From NCBI GenBank assembly GCA_014654535.1, contig BNBA01000017.1:27216-91215 (forward strand): a stretch of 64,000 nucleotides of DNA, in the 5' to 3' direction. The stretch is from Xanthomonas boreopolis (GTDB lineage Bacteria > Pseudomonadota > Gammaproteobacteria > Xanthomonadales > Xanthomonadaceae). The notes beneath the pieces are model-generated. The model searched no databases. It saw only the letters and a program-made list of their open reading frames with translations, and was not told the origin of the DNA. A program made the translations under genes and the position numbers. Below, in pieces: positions 33,972 through 44,335 of the stretch (its first letter is position 1; each line of letters begins with the position of its first letter).

Positions 33972-34012
33972 GCCCTTTGGCAAAGGGGGCGCGGCGACAG
34001 CCGCGGGGATCC
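33972..34012. repeat. Third copy of AAGGGGGCGCGGCGACAGCC repeat
   Basis: GCCCTTTGGCAAAGGGGGCG followed by CGGCGACAGCCGCGGGG; the same unit as at 10,418 and 10,531. Confidence 0.75.
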
Positions 34013-34031
34013 GGCAGGCCAAGGCCTGGGG

Positions 34032-34059
34032 GCTTTTCCGCCCGGCAGGGCGGAAAAGC
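34032..34059 (-). terminator. Hairpin 3' of rnpB
   Basis: 12-bp perfect stem (GCTTTTCCGCCC with a 4-base loop) immediately beyond the RNase P RNA 3' end. There is no T-run on the minus strand after it, so it may be a processing or stabilising hairpin rather than a classic terminator. Confidence 0.5.
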
Positions 34060-34062
34060 GGC

Positions 34063-34412
34063 GAAGCCGGCCGATAAGCCGGGTTCTGTCGTGGACAGTC
34101 ATTCTTCTAGGCGCCGCGTCACCGCGACGCTCGAGCAACCTACCCGGATCCGGCGCGGGCCACGCCATCGGATCCCTATTTGGTCTTGCTCCAGGTGGGG
34201 TTTGCCGTGCCGGTCCGTTACCGGACTCGCGGTGCGCTCTTACCGCACCATTTCACCCTTGCCGGCTCCTCGGAAGGAACGTAGGCGGTATCTTTCTGTT
34301 GCACTTTCCGTCGGCTCGCGCCGCCCAGGCGTTACCTGGCACCTTGCCCTGTGGAGCCCGGACTTTCCTCGGCATCCTTTCGGATGACGCGACTGCCTGG
34401 CCGACTCCGCCG
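34063..34412 (-). ncRNA. rnpB: RNase P RNA (class A)
   Basis: Catalytic RNA that matures tRNA 5' ends. On the minus strand the 5' part reads GGCAGTCGCG then GAGGAAAGTCCGGGCTCC, the conserved P3/P4 region; inner parts show CGGTAAGAGCGCACC and GGTAACGGACCGG. The 3' part has GACAGAACCCGGCTTATCGG, the P4 partner and closing strand. Length about 350 nt. Ends are set by complementarity of the 5' GGAGTCGGCC and 3' GGCCGGCTTC segments and may be off by a few bases. Confidence 0.95.
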
Positions 34413-34464
34413 CGCGCATTGTCGCATGCCGCGGCCGTTCGCGCCCGCTGCGCGCCGCGCGCGA

Positions 34465-35676
34465 TCACCGCGCGGACAGGAATCCCGCGCCGCCCACCAC
34501 CAGCACGACCAGCCAGGCGGGCCACTTGAACCAGGCCAGCATGGCGATGCCGGACACCACCCACAGCACGTCCGTGGCGCCTTGCACCGAGCCGGTCCAC
34601 GCCGGCCGGTACAGGGCCGCCGCGAGCAGGCCGACCACCGCGGCGTTGATGCCGCCGAGCGCGGCCTGGATGCGCGGCCGTTGTTGGAGCGCGTTCCAGA
34701 ACGGCAACACGCCCAGCACCAGCAGCAACGACGGCAGGAAGATCGCCGCCAGGCACAGCGCGCCGCCCGCCCAGCCGCCCGGTCCTTCCGCCATCGCGGC
34801 GCCGAGGAAGGCGGCGAACGTGAACAACGGCCCGGGCATCGCCTGCGCCGCGCCGTAGCCGGCCAGGAACGTGTCCTGCCCGATCCAGCCCGCGCCGACC
34901 GTGCCCGACTGCAACAGCGGCAGGACCACGTGGCCGCCGCCGAACACCAGCGCGCCGGTGCGGTAGAACGTGTCCGCGATCGCCGCCCCGGGCCACCAGG
35001 CCGCCAGCAGCGGCAGCACCCCCAGCAGGACGAAGAACAGCGCCAGCGCCGCGAAGGCGCCGGCGCGCGAGACCGGCGCGGGCGGCAGCGCCGTCCCGCC
35101 GCCGCCCGCAGGCCGCCGGAAGCAGGCCTGCGCGACCAGCCCGGCGGCCGCGATCACCGCGACCTGGACCCAGGGCTGGTCGCGGACCAGCACGCACGCG
35201 GCGGCCGCCAACGCCAGCGCCGCGTGCGCCCAGTCGCGGCAGAACGCCCTGGCCATGCCCCACACCGCATGCGCCACCACGGCCACGGCGACCAGCTTCA
35301 GTCCATGCACCAGTGCGTCCAGGGTGCCGGGATCCCAGGCCGGCAAGGTGATCGCGATGAGGATCATGGCCACGGCGGACGGCAGCGTGAACCCGCACCA
35401 CGCCGCCAGCGCTCCGCGCAGGCCGGCCCGGGACAGCCCGATCGCCATCCCGACCTGGCTGCTGGCCGGCCCCGGCAGGAACTGGCACAGCGCGACCAGC
35501 CCGGCGTAGGCCGGCTCGTCCAGCCAGCGCCGGCGCAGCACCAATTCCTCGCGGAAGTACCCCAGGTGCGCGATCGGGCCGCCGAAGCTGGTCAATCCCA
35601 GCCGCAGGAACACCCGGAACACCTCCCAGGCGCCCGGCCCGCGCGCGCGCGGCGGTCTTTCAGCCCGGCTGCCCAT
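34465..35676 (-). CDS. chrA: Chromate transporter ChrA
   Basis: 403 residues, about ten to twelve membrane helices in two CHR domains. The first begins RLGLTSFGGPIAHLGYFREE, with FLPGPASSQVGMAIG; the second has VFGGGHVVLPLLQ and AMPGPLFTFAAFLG. Long-chain CHR proteins export chromate or transport related anions. The ATG at 35,676 lies 17 bp inside the end of rsmI, so it may be co-transcribed with it. No chromate-responsive regulator is adjacent. Confidence 0.9.
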   Translation of the reverse strand: MGSRAERPPRARGPGAWEVFRVFLRLGLTSFGGPIAHLGYFREELVLRRRWLDEPAYAGLVALCQFLPGPASSQVGMAIGLSRAGLRGALAAWCGFTLPSAVAMILIAITLPAWDPGTLDALVHGLKLVAVAVVAHAVWGMARAFCRDWAHAALALAAAACVLVRDQPWVQVAVIAAAGLVAQACFRRPAGGGGTALPPAPVSRAGAFAALALFFVLLGVLPLLAAWWPGAAIADTFYRTGALVFGGGHVVLPLLQSGTVGAGWIGQDTFLAGYGAAQAMPGPLFTFAAFLGAAMAEGPGGWAGGALCLAAIFLPSLLLVLGVLPFWNALQQRPRIQAALGGINAAVVGLLAAALYRPAWTGSVQGATDVLWVVSGIAMLAWFKWPAWLVVLVVGGAGFLSAR

Positions 35677-36487
35677 ACAGCGCCTTGCGCGGCGCGCCGG
35701 TGATCTCCGCGGCCAACTTGGCGGCCGCCGAGGGGGGCAGGTGCGCGTTGAGCAAGGCGTAGACGCGGCGGCCCTCGGCGATCTTGGCCGATTCGTCCTC
35801 GCCAGCTCCCTGCACCATCACCACGAACTCGCCCTTGCGCTGGTCCGGATCGGCTTCGACCCGCGCCCGCAGTTCGCCCAGCGTGCCATCGAGCACGGTC
35901 TCGAACAGCTTGGTCAGCTCGCGCGCGACCACCGCCGGACGGTTCGTGCCGAACGCCTCGCCCAGGTCGGCCAGCGACTCGGCGATGCGGTGCGAGGATT
36001 CGTAGAACACCAGCGTGCGCGCCTCGCCGGCCAGGCGCGCCAGCCGCTCGCGCCGCGCCGACGCCTTGGCCGGCAGGAAGCCCTCGAAGGCGAAGCGGTC
36101 GCTGGGCAGGCCGGCCACGCTGAGCGCGGCGATCGCCGCGCTCGGCCCCGGCACCGGGCTCACCTTCACGCCCGCCGCACGCGCCGCGCGCACCAGCCGG
36201 AAGCCCGGATCGCTCACCAGCGGGGTGCCGGCGTCGGACACCAGCGCCAGTGCCTGCCCGTCCAGCAGGCGCGCGACGATCTTCTGCGCAATGGCGTCCT
36301 CGTTGTGCTCGTGCAGCGCCAGCAGCGGCCGCTCGATGCCGAAGTGCGCCAGCAACTGCTTGCTGTGGCGGGTGTCCTCGGCGCAGATCGCGTCCACGCC
36401 GCGCAGCACCTCCTGGGCGCGCGGCGACAGGTCGGCAAGGTTGCCGATCGGGGTGGCAACCACGTGCAGGATTCCAGGGACGGTCAT
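35660..36487 (-). CDS. rsmI: 16S rRNA C1402 2'-O-methyltransferase RsmI
   Basis: 275 residues. It starts [20 protein letters not shown] and has [22 protein letters not shown] and VFYESSHRI, the SAM tetrapyrrole-methylase-like fold. It acts on the same nucleotide as RsmH. Divergent from lpoA, the classic rsmI-lpoA-yraN neighbourhood. The ATG at 36,487 sets the family N-terminus. Confidence 0.96.
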   Translation of the reverse strand: MTVPGILHVVATPIGNLADLSPRAQEVLRGVDAICAEDTRHSKQLLAHFGIERPLLALHEHNEDAIAQKIVARLLDGQALALVSDAGTPLVSDPGFRLVRAARAAGVKVSPVPGPSAAIAALSVAGLPSDRFAFEGFLPAKASARRERLARLAGEARTLVFYESSHRIAESLADLGEAFGTNRPAVVARELTKLFETVLDGTLGELRARVEADPDQRKGEFVVMVQGAGEDESAKIAEGRRVYALLNAHLPPSAAAKLAAEITGAPRKALYGQPG

Positions 36488-36546
36488 CAGCGGGCATTCC
36501 GGGGTCAAGGGTAGAATCGTAGCGTTTTCACCGGCACGTCCGCCGA

Positions 36547-38289
36547 ATGGACCTGAGAATGAACCAGCGCTTCGCAAGGATTTCCGCCCTGTCGCTCGTC
36601 GTGCTGCTGGCTGCCGGGTGCGCCACCGGCAGCCTCACCCAGACCAATACGCCGGAGCAGTCGGCCGCCCTTGCCTTGCTCGCCCAGGGCAAGCCGCGCG
36701 ATGCCGCGCAGCAGCTCGAGGCGCAGGCCGCCACCGCCAGCGGCGCACAGCGCAGCCGATTGCTGGCCGATGCCGCCTTCGCCTGGCACGAGGCCAAGGA
36801 CGACGCGCGCGCGCGCAGCCTGATCCCGCAGGTCAACCCGCGCCATCTCGGCGGCGAGACCCGGGCCCGCTTCGGCCTGCTGAACGCGGAACTGGCGATC
36901 GCCGACAAGCAGCCGGCGCAGGCGCTGGCGGCGCTGGGCGAATCCTCGCAGGGCCTGCCGCAGGACCTGCAGGCGCGCTGGCACCTGGCGCGGGCGCAGG
37001 GCCGCGAGGCCACCGGCGACGCGTTCGGCGCGGCCGGCGACCGCGCCAGCGCCGACATCGCGTTGAGCGGCGCGGCGCGCAGCGACAACCAGCGCGCGAT
37101 CGCCCGCCTGCTCGCCTCGCTCGACGATGCCACCCTCGCCAGCCGCACCGCCGCGCTGGCCGCCGGCGACCCGCTCTACAACTTTGCCGGCCGCGCATTG
37201 ATCAGCCGCGGCCTGCCGCTGCCGCGCCCGTTCGACCGCGACGCGCAGTGGGGGCTGGACACCAGCAAGCGCCCGCCCGCCGATCGCGACGGCTACCGGC
37301 CGCCGGTCAAGCTGGCGGTGCTGCTGCCGTTGACCGGCAATCTCGCCACCGCCGCCGCGCCGGTCCGCGACGGCCTGCTCGCCGGCTACTACGCCGAGCA
37401 CCGGCGCCGCCCCGAGATCGACTTCTTCGATACCGCCGGCACGGCGGCCGGCGCGAAGGCGGCCTACGACCGGGCCGTCGATGCCGGTGCCGATTTCGTG
37501 GTCGGCCCGCTCGGCCGCGACGAGGTCAGCGCGCTGTTCGCGCGGCAGGAACTGAAGGTGCCGGTGCTGGCGCTCAACCGTCCCGCCGACGGCAAGGCCC
37601 CGCCGCCGGGCAGCGCCGGGTTCTCGCTGGCGCCGGAGGACGACGGCATCATCGCCGCCGAATACCTGCTCGCGCGCGAGCGCCGCAACGTGCTGGTGAT
37701 CGGCAGCAGCGACGACAACGGCCGGCGCGCGGTGGATGCGTTCCGGCAGCGCTTCACCGAGCGCGGCGGCCAGGTGGCCGGCGTGATCAGCGTCGCCGAG
37801 GCGCCGGGCGACATCGGCGCGCAGCTGCGCAACCACGGCACCGCCGACGCGGTGTTCCTCGCCGTGCGCGGCAACACCGCGCGCGCCCTGGCCCCGCAGC
37901 TCGCGCTGGCCGGGTTCGCCGGCAAGAGCCGGGTGGGCACCTCGCAATTGATGCTCGGCACCGGCAAGGCCGAGGACGACGTGTCGCTGGACGGCATCGT
38001 GTTCCCGACCGAGGCCTGGAGCGCGCGCGGCGTGGCCGGCCTGCCGTCGGCGTCGAGCACGGCCAACCTGCTGCCGACCGCGCGCGGGCCGGCCTCGCGC
38101 CTGTTCGCGTTCGGCTACGACGCCTGGACGATCACCGCCTACCTGGAGAAGCTCGCCACCGGCACCGGCGGCGGCCTGGCCGGCGCCACCGGCACGCTGC
38201 ACCTGGACGGCTTCGGCAACGTGATGCGCACGCCGGCGTGGTCGACCTTCCAGTCCGGCGTGCCGACGCCGGTGTCGTCCGACCGCTGA
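36547..38289 (+). CDS. lpoA: Lipoprotein activator of PBP1A, LpoA
   Basis: 580 residues. The signal peptide ends in the lipobox LAAGC (Cys near residue 25), so it is an outer-membrane lipoprotein. An N-terminal helical TPR-like part (about 35-230) is followed by a periplasmic-binding-protein-like domain (about 255-560, [26 protein letters not shown]). LpoA reaches through the wall to stimulate PBP1A. ATG 36,559 is an alternative start; neither has a clear ribosome site. Confidence 0.9.
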   Translation: MDLRMNQRFARISALSLVVLLAAGCATGSLTQTNTPEQSAALALLAQGKPRDAAQQLEAQAATASGAQRSRLLADAAFAWHEAKDDARARSLIPQVNPRHLGGETRARFGLLNAELAIADKQPAQALAALGESSQGLPQDLQARWHLARAQGREATGDAFGAAGDRASADIALSGAARSDNQRAIARLLASLDDATLASRTAALAAGDPLYNFAGRALISRGLPLPRPFDRDAQWGLDTSKRPPADRDGYRPPVKLAVLLPLTGNLATAAAPVRDGLLAGYYAEHRRRPEIDFFDTAGTAAGAKAAYDRAVDAGADFVVGPLGRDEVSALFARQELKVPVLALNRPADGKAPPPGSAGFSLAPEDDGIIAAEYLLARERRNVLVIGSSDDNGRRAVDAFRQRFTERGGQVAGVISVAEAPGDIGAQLRNHGTADAVFLAVRGNTARALAPQLALAGFAGKSRVGTSQLMLGTGKAEDDVSLDGIVFPTEAWSARGVAGLPSASSTANLLPTARGPASRLFAFGYDAWTITAYLEKLATGTGGGLAGATGTLHLDGFGNVMRTPAWSTFQSGVPTPVSSDR

Positions 38290-38291
38290 GG

Positions 38292-38657
38292 GTGGACGAC
38301 CGGCGCGCGCGCGGCGACGCGGTCGAGGCGGCCGCGCGCCGCTTGCTGGAACGCGCCGGCCTGCGCACGCTGGCCGGCAACGCGCGCTACCGCGGCGGCG
38401 AACTCGACCTGGTGATGCGCGACGGCGACAGCGTCGTGTTCGTCGAGGTGCGCTATCGCCGCGATGCCGCGTTCGGCGGCGGCGCGGCCTCGGTGGACCT
38501 GCGCAAGCGCCGCAAGCTGGTGCTGGCCGCGCAGATGTTCCTTGCCTCGCATCCGGCGCTGGCGCAGGCCCCCTGCCGTTTCGACGTGGTCGACGCGCAC
38601 GGCGACCCGCCGCAGTTGCAGTGGATCCGCGACGCCTTCCGCGCGGACGAGGTCTGA
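38292..38657 (+). CDS. yraN: UPF0102 family protein YraN
   Basis: 121 residues from a GTG two bases after the lpoA stop, with TGAGG as ribosome site. Restriction-endonuclease-like fold: [30 protein letters not shown] and VFVEVRYR carry the expected Glu/Asp/Glu-Lys catalytic pattern. A Holliday-junction or DNA repair role is suspected for the family but not proven. Confidence 0.88.
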   Translation: MDDRRARGDAVEAAARRLLERAGLRTLAGNARYRGGELDLVMRDGDSVVFVEVRYRRDAAFGGGAASVDLRKRRKLVLAAQMFLASHPALAQAPCRFDVVDAHGDPPQLQWIRDAFRADEV

Positions 38658-38701
38658 ACCGGATCCGGCCCGAGCGGCCGGGCCCGCGCGATAATGCGGC
38701 G

Positions 38702-40081
38702 ATGCGCGACCTTCCCTTCGACCTGCAGCAAACCCTGGCGCAACGGCTCGGCCCCGACGGCTGGCTCACCGACGCCGACAGCCGCCGCCGCTACGGCGAG
38801 GACGATTCGCGGCGCTGGGCGCTGGCCGACGCCGTCGCCCTGCCCCGGACGGTCGACGAGGTGGTCGCGGTCGTGCGTGCCTGCCGCGCGCACAAGGTGC
38901 CGCTGATCGCGCGCGGCGCGGGGACCGCGACCACCGCGGCATCGGTGCCGTTCGACGGCGGCGTCGTGCTGTCGCTGGCGCGCATGAACCGGATCGTCGC
39001 GCTGCGCCCGGCCGATCGCTGTGCGGTCGTCGAGCCGGGCGTGCTCAACGAGGCGCTGCAGCACGCACTGGCGCCGCACGGGCTGTTCTGGCCGCCGGAT
39101 CCGTCGAGCGCGGCGCTGTGCAGCATCGGCGGCAATCTCGCCACGAACGCGGGCGGACCGCGCGCGGTGAAGTACGGAGCGACCCGCGACAACGTACTCG
39201 GACTGGTCGCGGTGACCGGCGCCGGCGATGTGATCCGCTGCGGCGGCGCCTACACCAAGGATGCGACCGGCTACGACCTCGCCCACCTGATCGTCGGCAG
39301 CGAGGGCACGCTCGCGATCATCGTCGAGGCGACGCTGAAGCTGGCGCCGCGCCCGCAGGCGCAGGCCGGGCTGCGCGCGTTCTACCGCGACGCGGCCAGC
39401 GCGGCGGCCGCGGTATCGCGGATCATGGCGCGGCCGGCGACGCCGGCGATGCTGGAGTTCATGGACCGCAGCGCGATCGCGCTGCTGCGGCGCAACGGCA
39501 GCGACGTGCCCGACGCCGGGGCGATGTTGCTGATCGAGGCCGACGGCGACCACGACACGCTCCCCTATGCGCTGCAGGCGCTGGCCGATGCCGCCGAGGG
39601 CGACGGCCTCGTATCGCTCGACGTCGCCGCCGACGGTGCCGCGCGCGACCGGTTGTGGGCGGCGCGCAAGGCGCTGTCGCCGGCGCTGCGCACGATCAAG
39701 CCGGGCAAGATCAACGAGGACGTGGTGGTGCCGGTGTCGCGCATTCCCGACCTGGTGGCCGGCGTGGAGGCGCTGGCCGCCGAGTTCGACCTGCCGATCG
39801 TGGCGTTCGGCCATGCCGGCAACGGCAACCTGCACGTCAACATCATGTACGACGACGGCGACGCCGCCGAAACCGCGCGCGCGCAGGCGGCGTTGCCGCG
39901 CGTGTTCGCGCTGGTGCTGGCCCTGGAAGGCACGCTCTCGGGCGAACACGGCATCGGCGTGGCCAAGCGCGACTACATGGCGCAGGCGTTCTCGCCCGAG
40001 ACGCTCGCGGCGATGCGCGCGATCAAGGCCGCGCTGGACCCGGACGGCATCCTCAACCCGGGGAAAGTGCTGCCGGCGTAG
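38702..40081 (+). CDS. FAD-linked oxidase, D-lactate/glycolate dehydrogenase type
   Basis: 459 residues. FAD-binding type 4 domain (about 35-215: VPLIARGAGTATTAASVP, NLATNAGGPRAVKYGATRDN) and the FAD-oxidase C-terminal domain (GHAGNGNLHVNI, LSGEHGIGVAKRDYM). Resembles GlcD and quinone-linked D-lactate dehydrogenases. The substrate cannot be fixed from sequence; D-lactate or D-2-hydroxyglutarate are the main options. Confidence 0.88.
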   Translation: MRDLPFDLQQTLAQRLGPDGWLTDADSRRRYGEDDSRRWALADAVALPRTVDEVVAVVRACRAHKVPLIARGAGTATTAASVPFDGGVVLSLARMNRIVALRPADRCAVVEPGVLNEALQHALAPHGLFWPPDPSSAALCSIGGNLATNAGGPRAVKYGATRDNVLGLVAVTGAGDVIRCGGAYTKDATGYDLAHLIVGSEGTLAIIVEATLKLAPRPQAQAGLRAFYRDAASAAAAVSRIMARPATPAMLEFMDRSAIALLRRNGSDVPDAGAMLLIEADGDHDTLPYALQALADAAEGDGLVSLDVAADGAARDRLWAARKALSPALRTIKPGKINEDVVVPVSRIPDLVAGVEALAAEFDLPIVAFGHAGNGNLHVNIMYDDGDAAETARAQAALPRVFALVLALEGTLSGEHGIGVAKRDYMAQAFSPETLAAMRAIKAALDPDGILNPGKVLPA

Positions 40082-40092
40082 CAAACGCGGCC

Positions 40093-40207
40093 TTTGCAGG
40101 AGCGGCATGAGCCTCGGCAAGCCTTGCTTCGTCGCGCTCCCGCACCGTGATGTTGGCTTTTGCGGAGAGACCGCATGAAAGGCCCTCGCGGCTGAAGCCG
40201 CTCCTAC
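40093..40207. repeat. REP-like element, GAGCGGC family, imperfect
   Basis: Arms AGGAGCGGC (40,098-40,106) and GCCGCTCCT (40,197-40,205) enclose about 90 bp; related to the palindrome at 2610-2662. Confidence 0.6.
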
Positions 40208-40251
40208 GGTGCATCGACCGACTGGTCAGGATGAAGCAGCAAGGAGTACTT

Positions 40252-40293
<42 letters not shown>

Positions 40294-40329
40294 CGTGATT
40301 TTGCTTCGGCTTCCCGCCTTTGACTTACC

Positions 40330-40640
40330 GGGGCCCCTCCGTAGCGGCGGAGACGGCGGGTAAAACCCGAAGGGCGGCGCACAAGGATGTGCGCCGTTTT
40401 TCGCCGCGACAGGATGTCGCATCGAAAAATCCCGCCGGCTCCCCGCAGCAAGGCTGCGGGCGCGCAGGCGGGGTGTGCTTGATCAGCCATTCGGCTGCTG
40501 TGAAGCGCTTCTTTTGGTTACTTTTCTTTGCGCAAGCAAAGAAAAGTGACTCGCCGTAAGGCGAAAGCTTTTTGCTGTTGCTCCAAACAGAAAAGGCAAA
40601 GCAACGTCCCTGGATCCCCGCCTTCGCGGGGATGACGGTA
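40330..40640. repeat. Composite repeat region, CTTTTCTTTGC hairpin plus REP
   Basis: It holds a GGCGCACA/TGTGCGCC palindrome (about 40,374-40,397), a perfect 12-bp stem ACTTTTCTTTGC (40,520-40,547), a CGCC-GTAA-GGCG hairpin (40,552-40,563) and a CCCCGC-type REP (40,612-40,638). The rest of the 40,082-40,788 gap shows no gene; an open frame on the minus strand (40,325-40,720) is just translated repeat. Confidence 0.65.
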
Positions 40641-40788
40641 GATGGATAGCCGAGGACGAACAACAAGAGCAGATAGATGGCGGAAAAGTCGCTGGTGCCT
40701 AGGTGCCTACGCGGAGACAACGAGGAGGGATTGCTACGACCTCAACCACCCATGGCGCATCAAACCTCACGCCAACAAAAGCACCGCA

Positions 40789-41517
40789 TCACCCCGCCCG
40801 CTGCACCCCGATGAAGCGCAACCCCACCCCCGGCTCGGTCACGATGTAGCGCGGCGCCGCGGCATCGTCGTGCAGCTTCTGGCGCAGCTTGCCGACCAGG
40901 ATGCGCAGGTAGTGCGTATCGCCTTCGTGGGTCGGTCCCCACAGCTCGCGCAGCAGTTGCGGCTGCGTCACCACGCGGCCGGCATGGCGCAGCAACAGCG
41001 CCAGCAAGGCGTATTCCTTGCGGCTCAACGCCAGCGGCTCGCCATCGAGCGCCACCTCGCGCAAGCCCAGGTGCACGTGCAGGTGGCCGTCGTCGAACAC
41101 CACCTCCTCCATGCTCGCCGCCGCCGCGCCGGCCTGGCGCAGCAGCACGCGGATGCGCGCCATCAGTTCCTGCACGCCGAACGGCTTGGTGACGTAGTCG
41201 TTGGCCCCGGCGTCGAGCGCGGCCACCTTCTCGGCCTCGCCGGCGCGCACCGTCAGCATGATCACCGGCACCGCCGACCATTCGCGGATCGCGCGCAGCA
41301 CCTCGTGGCCGTCGCGGTCGGGCAGGCCGATGTCGAGCACCACCAGCTCCGCGCCCTGTGCGGCCAGCGTCGCCAATCCTTCCTCGCCGGTGGCGGCCTG
41401 CAGCACGCGGTAGCCCTGCGCGCGCAGGCTGATGTCGAGGAAGCGGCGGATCTGCGGCTCGTCGTCGACCACGAGCACGCGCGGGGCCGGAATCGCGGAG
41501 GCGGGGTCAGTCGTCAT
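40789..41517 (-). CDS. kdpE: Response regulator KdpE
   Basis: 242 residues. OmpR/PhoB family: receiver domain with VLVVDDEPQIRRFL, phosphoacceptor Asp in LVVLDIGLPDRDG, and the TKPFG lysine. The C-terminal winged helix has YLRILVGKLRQKL. It activates kdpFABC under potassium limitation. The ATG at 41,517 overlaps the kdpD stop by 11 bases; GTG 41,523 is the alternative. Confidence 0.95.
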   Translation of the reverse strand: MTTDPASAIPAPRVLVVDDEPQIRRFLDISLRAQGYRVLQAATGEEGLATLAAQGAELVVLDIGLPDRDGHEVLRAIREWSAVPVIMLTVRAGEAEKVAALDAGANDYVTKPFGVQELMARIRVLLRQAGAAAASMEEVVFDDGHLHVHLGLREVALDGEPLALSRKEYALLALLLRHAGRVVTQPQLLRELWGPTHEGDTHYLRILVGKLRQKLHDDAAAPRYIVTEPGVGLRFIGVQRAG

Positions 41518-44163
41518 CGGCACGCGCGGAGGGGGCGGGTTGCAACAGCGGTAGGGTAATGCGGATCACGGTGCCGCGCCCGTCCGGGCCGGCCAGCGCC
41601 TCCACGCTGCCGCCATGCGCGCCGATCATGCCCTGGCAGATGGTCAGGCCGAGCCCGGTGCCGTGGCGGCCGCGGTCGCCGCGCTCGACGCTGTAGAACA
41701 TGTCGAAGATGCGCGCGCGCTCGTCCTCGGGTATGCCCGGGCCGCGGTCGGCGACGTCGATGCGCAGCGCGCCGTCGTGCAGCGATGCGCTCATCGTCAC
41801 CGCCTCGTCCGGCGGGGAGAACTTGGCGGCGTTCTCCAGCACGTTGAACACCGCCTGCTCCACCAGCGCCGGATGCACCCAGATCGGCGGCAGGCCGGGC
41901 GCCAGCGCCAGCTCGACCCTGGCTTGCGGCTGGTAGCGCTGCAGGCGCCGCCGCGCCGAGCCGAGCAGTTCGTCCACGCCGATCCAGTCGCGGTTCAAGG
42001 TCAGGCCGGTGTGGCCGAGCCGGGTCATGTCGAGCAGGTTCTGGATGTAGCGGTCCAGGCGCTCGCCTTCCAGCTGGATGGTTTCCAGCAGGCTGCGGCG
42101 GTCGGCGGCGTCCATGCGGTCGCCGTAGCTGGCCAGGCTGCTGGCCGAACCGATCATCGAGGCCAGCGGCGAGCGCAGGTCGTGCGAGACCGACGACAGC
42201 AACGCCGAACGCAGGCGCTCGGTCTCGCCGGTCACGCGCGCGCTCTCCAGGTCGGCGACCAGGCGCGTGCGCAATGCGGCCTGGCCGATGTCCTCGACCA
42301 TGGCTTCGGCCAGGCGGCGCTGCTCCAGGGTCGGGCGCGCCTGGCGTGCGTCGAAGCGCAGCGCGGCGACGCCCAGCGTGCCCTGCTCGGCGCGCACCGG
42401 CAGGCACCACCAGCTCGCCCCGGCCAGCGTATCGGTATAGCGCCCGGCCGGCTGGCCGTGGCGCTGCGCCCAATCCGCGGCATCGCGGTCCAGCGCGGCC
42501 AATCCGGTGCCGGGGTCGCTCTCGCGCTGCTCCAGCCGCAGCCAGGCCTCGGCGCCGAGCGCGCTGGACAGGGCGCGGCGGCCGGCATCCAGCACCTGCC
42601 CCAGGTCGGCCGCGGCGCCGAGCCGGCGGCCCAGCGCCTGCAGTGCATTGGCGTGCGCGTTGGCCGCGCGCAGCGCCAACACCTGGCTGCGCAGGCGCGA
42701 GGCCAGGCGGCCGGCGACCAGTGCGGCGATCAGGAACAGGCATACCGTGACCACGCCCTGGCGCGCGCTGATGTTGAGGGTGAAACGCGGCTCGATGAAG
42801 AAGAAGTTGTAGGCGACGAAGCTCAGCAAGGCCGCCAGCACCGCCGCTGCCATGCGCGTGCGCGCGGCCACCAGCACCACCGCGACGATGAACACCATCG
42901 ACAGGTCGTCGATGTCGGTCCAGCGCTGCAGCAGCCAGGCCACGCCGACCGCACCGGTCGCGGCGAGCGCGGCATAGGCCAGGTCGTAGCGGCGCAGCCA
43001 TTGCCCCGGGCGCCGCCAGCGCCGGCGCGCGCGCGCGCATCGGCGGAACTGACGATCACCAGTTCGTAGTGCGCGCCGCGCTGCAGCAGCTGCTGGGTCA
43101 AGGTACGGTTGAACATCCGCGCCAACGGCCGTTCGCGGGTGCGCCCGAGCACCAGCGTGGACACGCCGTTCTGCGCGGCGAAGTCCAGCAGCGCATCGGC
43201 GATGCCGGTGCCGTGCAGCAGCGCGGTGTCGCCGCCGAGCCGGCGCGCCAGCGCGAACGCGCGGTCGATCTCCAGCTGCCAGTCGTCCTCGGCGACGGTG
43301 CGCGTCTGCACGGTCACCACGGTCCAAGGCGCGTCGCGGCGCTCGGACAGGCGGCGCGCCACCCGCACCAGGTACTCGGAACCGCCTCGCCCGTCGATCG
43401 CCACCAGCACGCGGCGGCGCAGCGCCGCGGTGCCGGGCAGGCCGCGCGCGGCCTGGGCGTCGCGCAGGTCGCTGTCGACGCGGTCGGCGGCGGTCTGCAT
43501 CGCCAGTTCGCGCAGCGCCGCCAGGTTCGACGGCGAGAAGAACGCCTGCAACGCCTGCGCCGCCTGTTCGGGCAGGTAGACCTTGCCCTGCTGCAGGCGC
43601 TCGATCAGCTCGCGCGGCGGCAGGTCGACCAGCACGATGTCGCGCAGGCGGTCGAACACCGCGTCCGGCACGGTCTCGGACACGCGCACGCCGGTGATGC
43701 GATGGACCAGGTCGTTGAGGCTCTCCAGGTGCTGGATGTTGACCGTGGTGTAGACGTCGATGCCGGCGTCGAGCAGTTCGTCCACGTCCTGCCAGCGCCG
43801 CTCGTGGCGGCTGCCCGGCACGTTGCGGTGGGCCAGTTCGTCGACCAGGGCCAGCTGCGGCTTGCGCGCGAGCAGGGCGTCGAGGTCCAGTTCCTCGAGC
43901 GTGCGCCCCTGGTAGCTCACGCGCTTGCGCGGCAGCAGCGCCAGCCCTTCGAGCAGCGCGGCGGTCTCGGCGCGGCCATGGGTCTCGACGATCCCGGCCA
44001 CCACGTCCACGCCCTGGCGCATGCGCTCGCGCGCGCGCGACAGCATCGCGTAGGTCTTGCCCACGCCCGGCGCGGCGCCGAGGAACACGGTCAGCCGGCC
44101 ACCGCGTTCGCGTTGCAGTTCGCCGATCAGCGCATCGGCCTGTTGGGTGCGGGCATCGGTCAT
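41507..44163 (-). pseudogene. kdpD: Sensor kinase KdpD, one frameshift
   Basis: All parts of a KdpD of about 884 residues are present but in two frames. From ATG 44,163: KdpD domain (GAAPGVGKTYAML, LVDELAHRNVPGSRH) and a USP domain, ending near VSSADARARA. The frame then changes within a GCGCGC run (43,025-43,038). The rest continues with four membrane helices, a GAF region, the H-box SSVSHDLRSPLASM, NVLENAAKFSP and GTGLGL. The shift equals one extra GC unit or one missing base. It could be decay, phase variation or a sequencing error; both halves look otherwise sound. Confidence 0.9.
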
Positions 44164-44211
44164 GAGATGGATTGTCGCCGAACGCTGGAGAGGCTGCCCT
44201 CATCCGCCCTG

Positions 44212-44335
44212 CGGGCACCTTCTCCCGCAAGCGGGAGAAGGAATGAGCACCTCACCCCTCCCGCCCGCGGGAGAGGCGCTGGGCATCTCCCCTCTCCCGC
44301 ATGCGGGAGAGGGGGCGGGGGTGAGGGAAAGGGAC
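44212..44335. repeat. GAGAGGGG / CTCCCGCAAGCGGGAG repeat cluster
   Basis: Three related palindromes in a row, TTCTCCCGC-AA-GCGGGAGAA, CCTCCCGCCCGCGGGAG and CTCTCCCGC-AT-GCGGGAGAG, fill the gap between kdpC and kdpD. Possible transcription stop or mRNA stabiliser between the structural and regulatory kdp genes. Confidence 0.65.

Noticed and set aside
36547..38657. lpoA and yraN as one long fused protein
   Set aside because: The long frame spanning yraN begins far upstream in the rsmI antisense. lpoA has its own stop at 38,287-38,289, and yraN a GTG start right after it.
40325..40720. A 131-codon open frame (MSPRRHLGTSDF...)
   Set aside because: It is made of translated palindromic repeats (for example VIPAKAGIQ, from the REP core), and such frames are often wrongly annotated as hypothetical proteins in xanthomonads.
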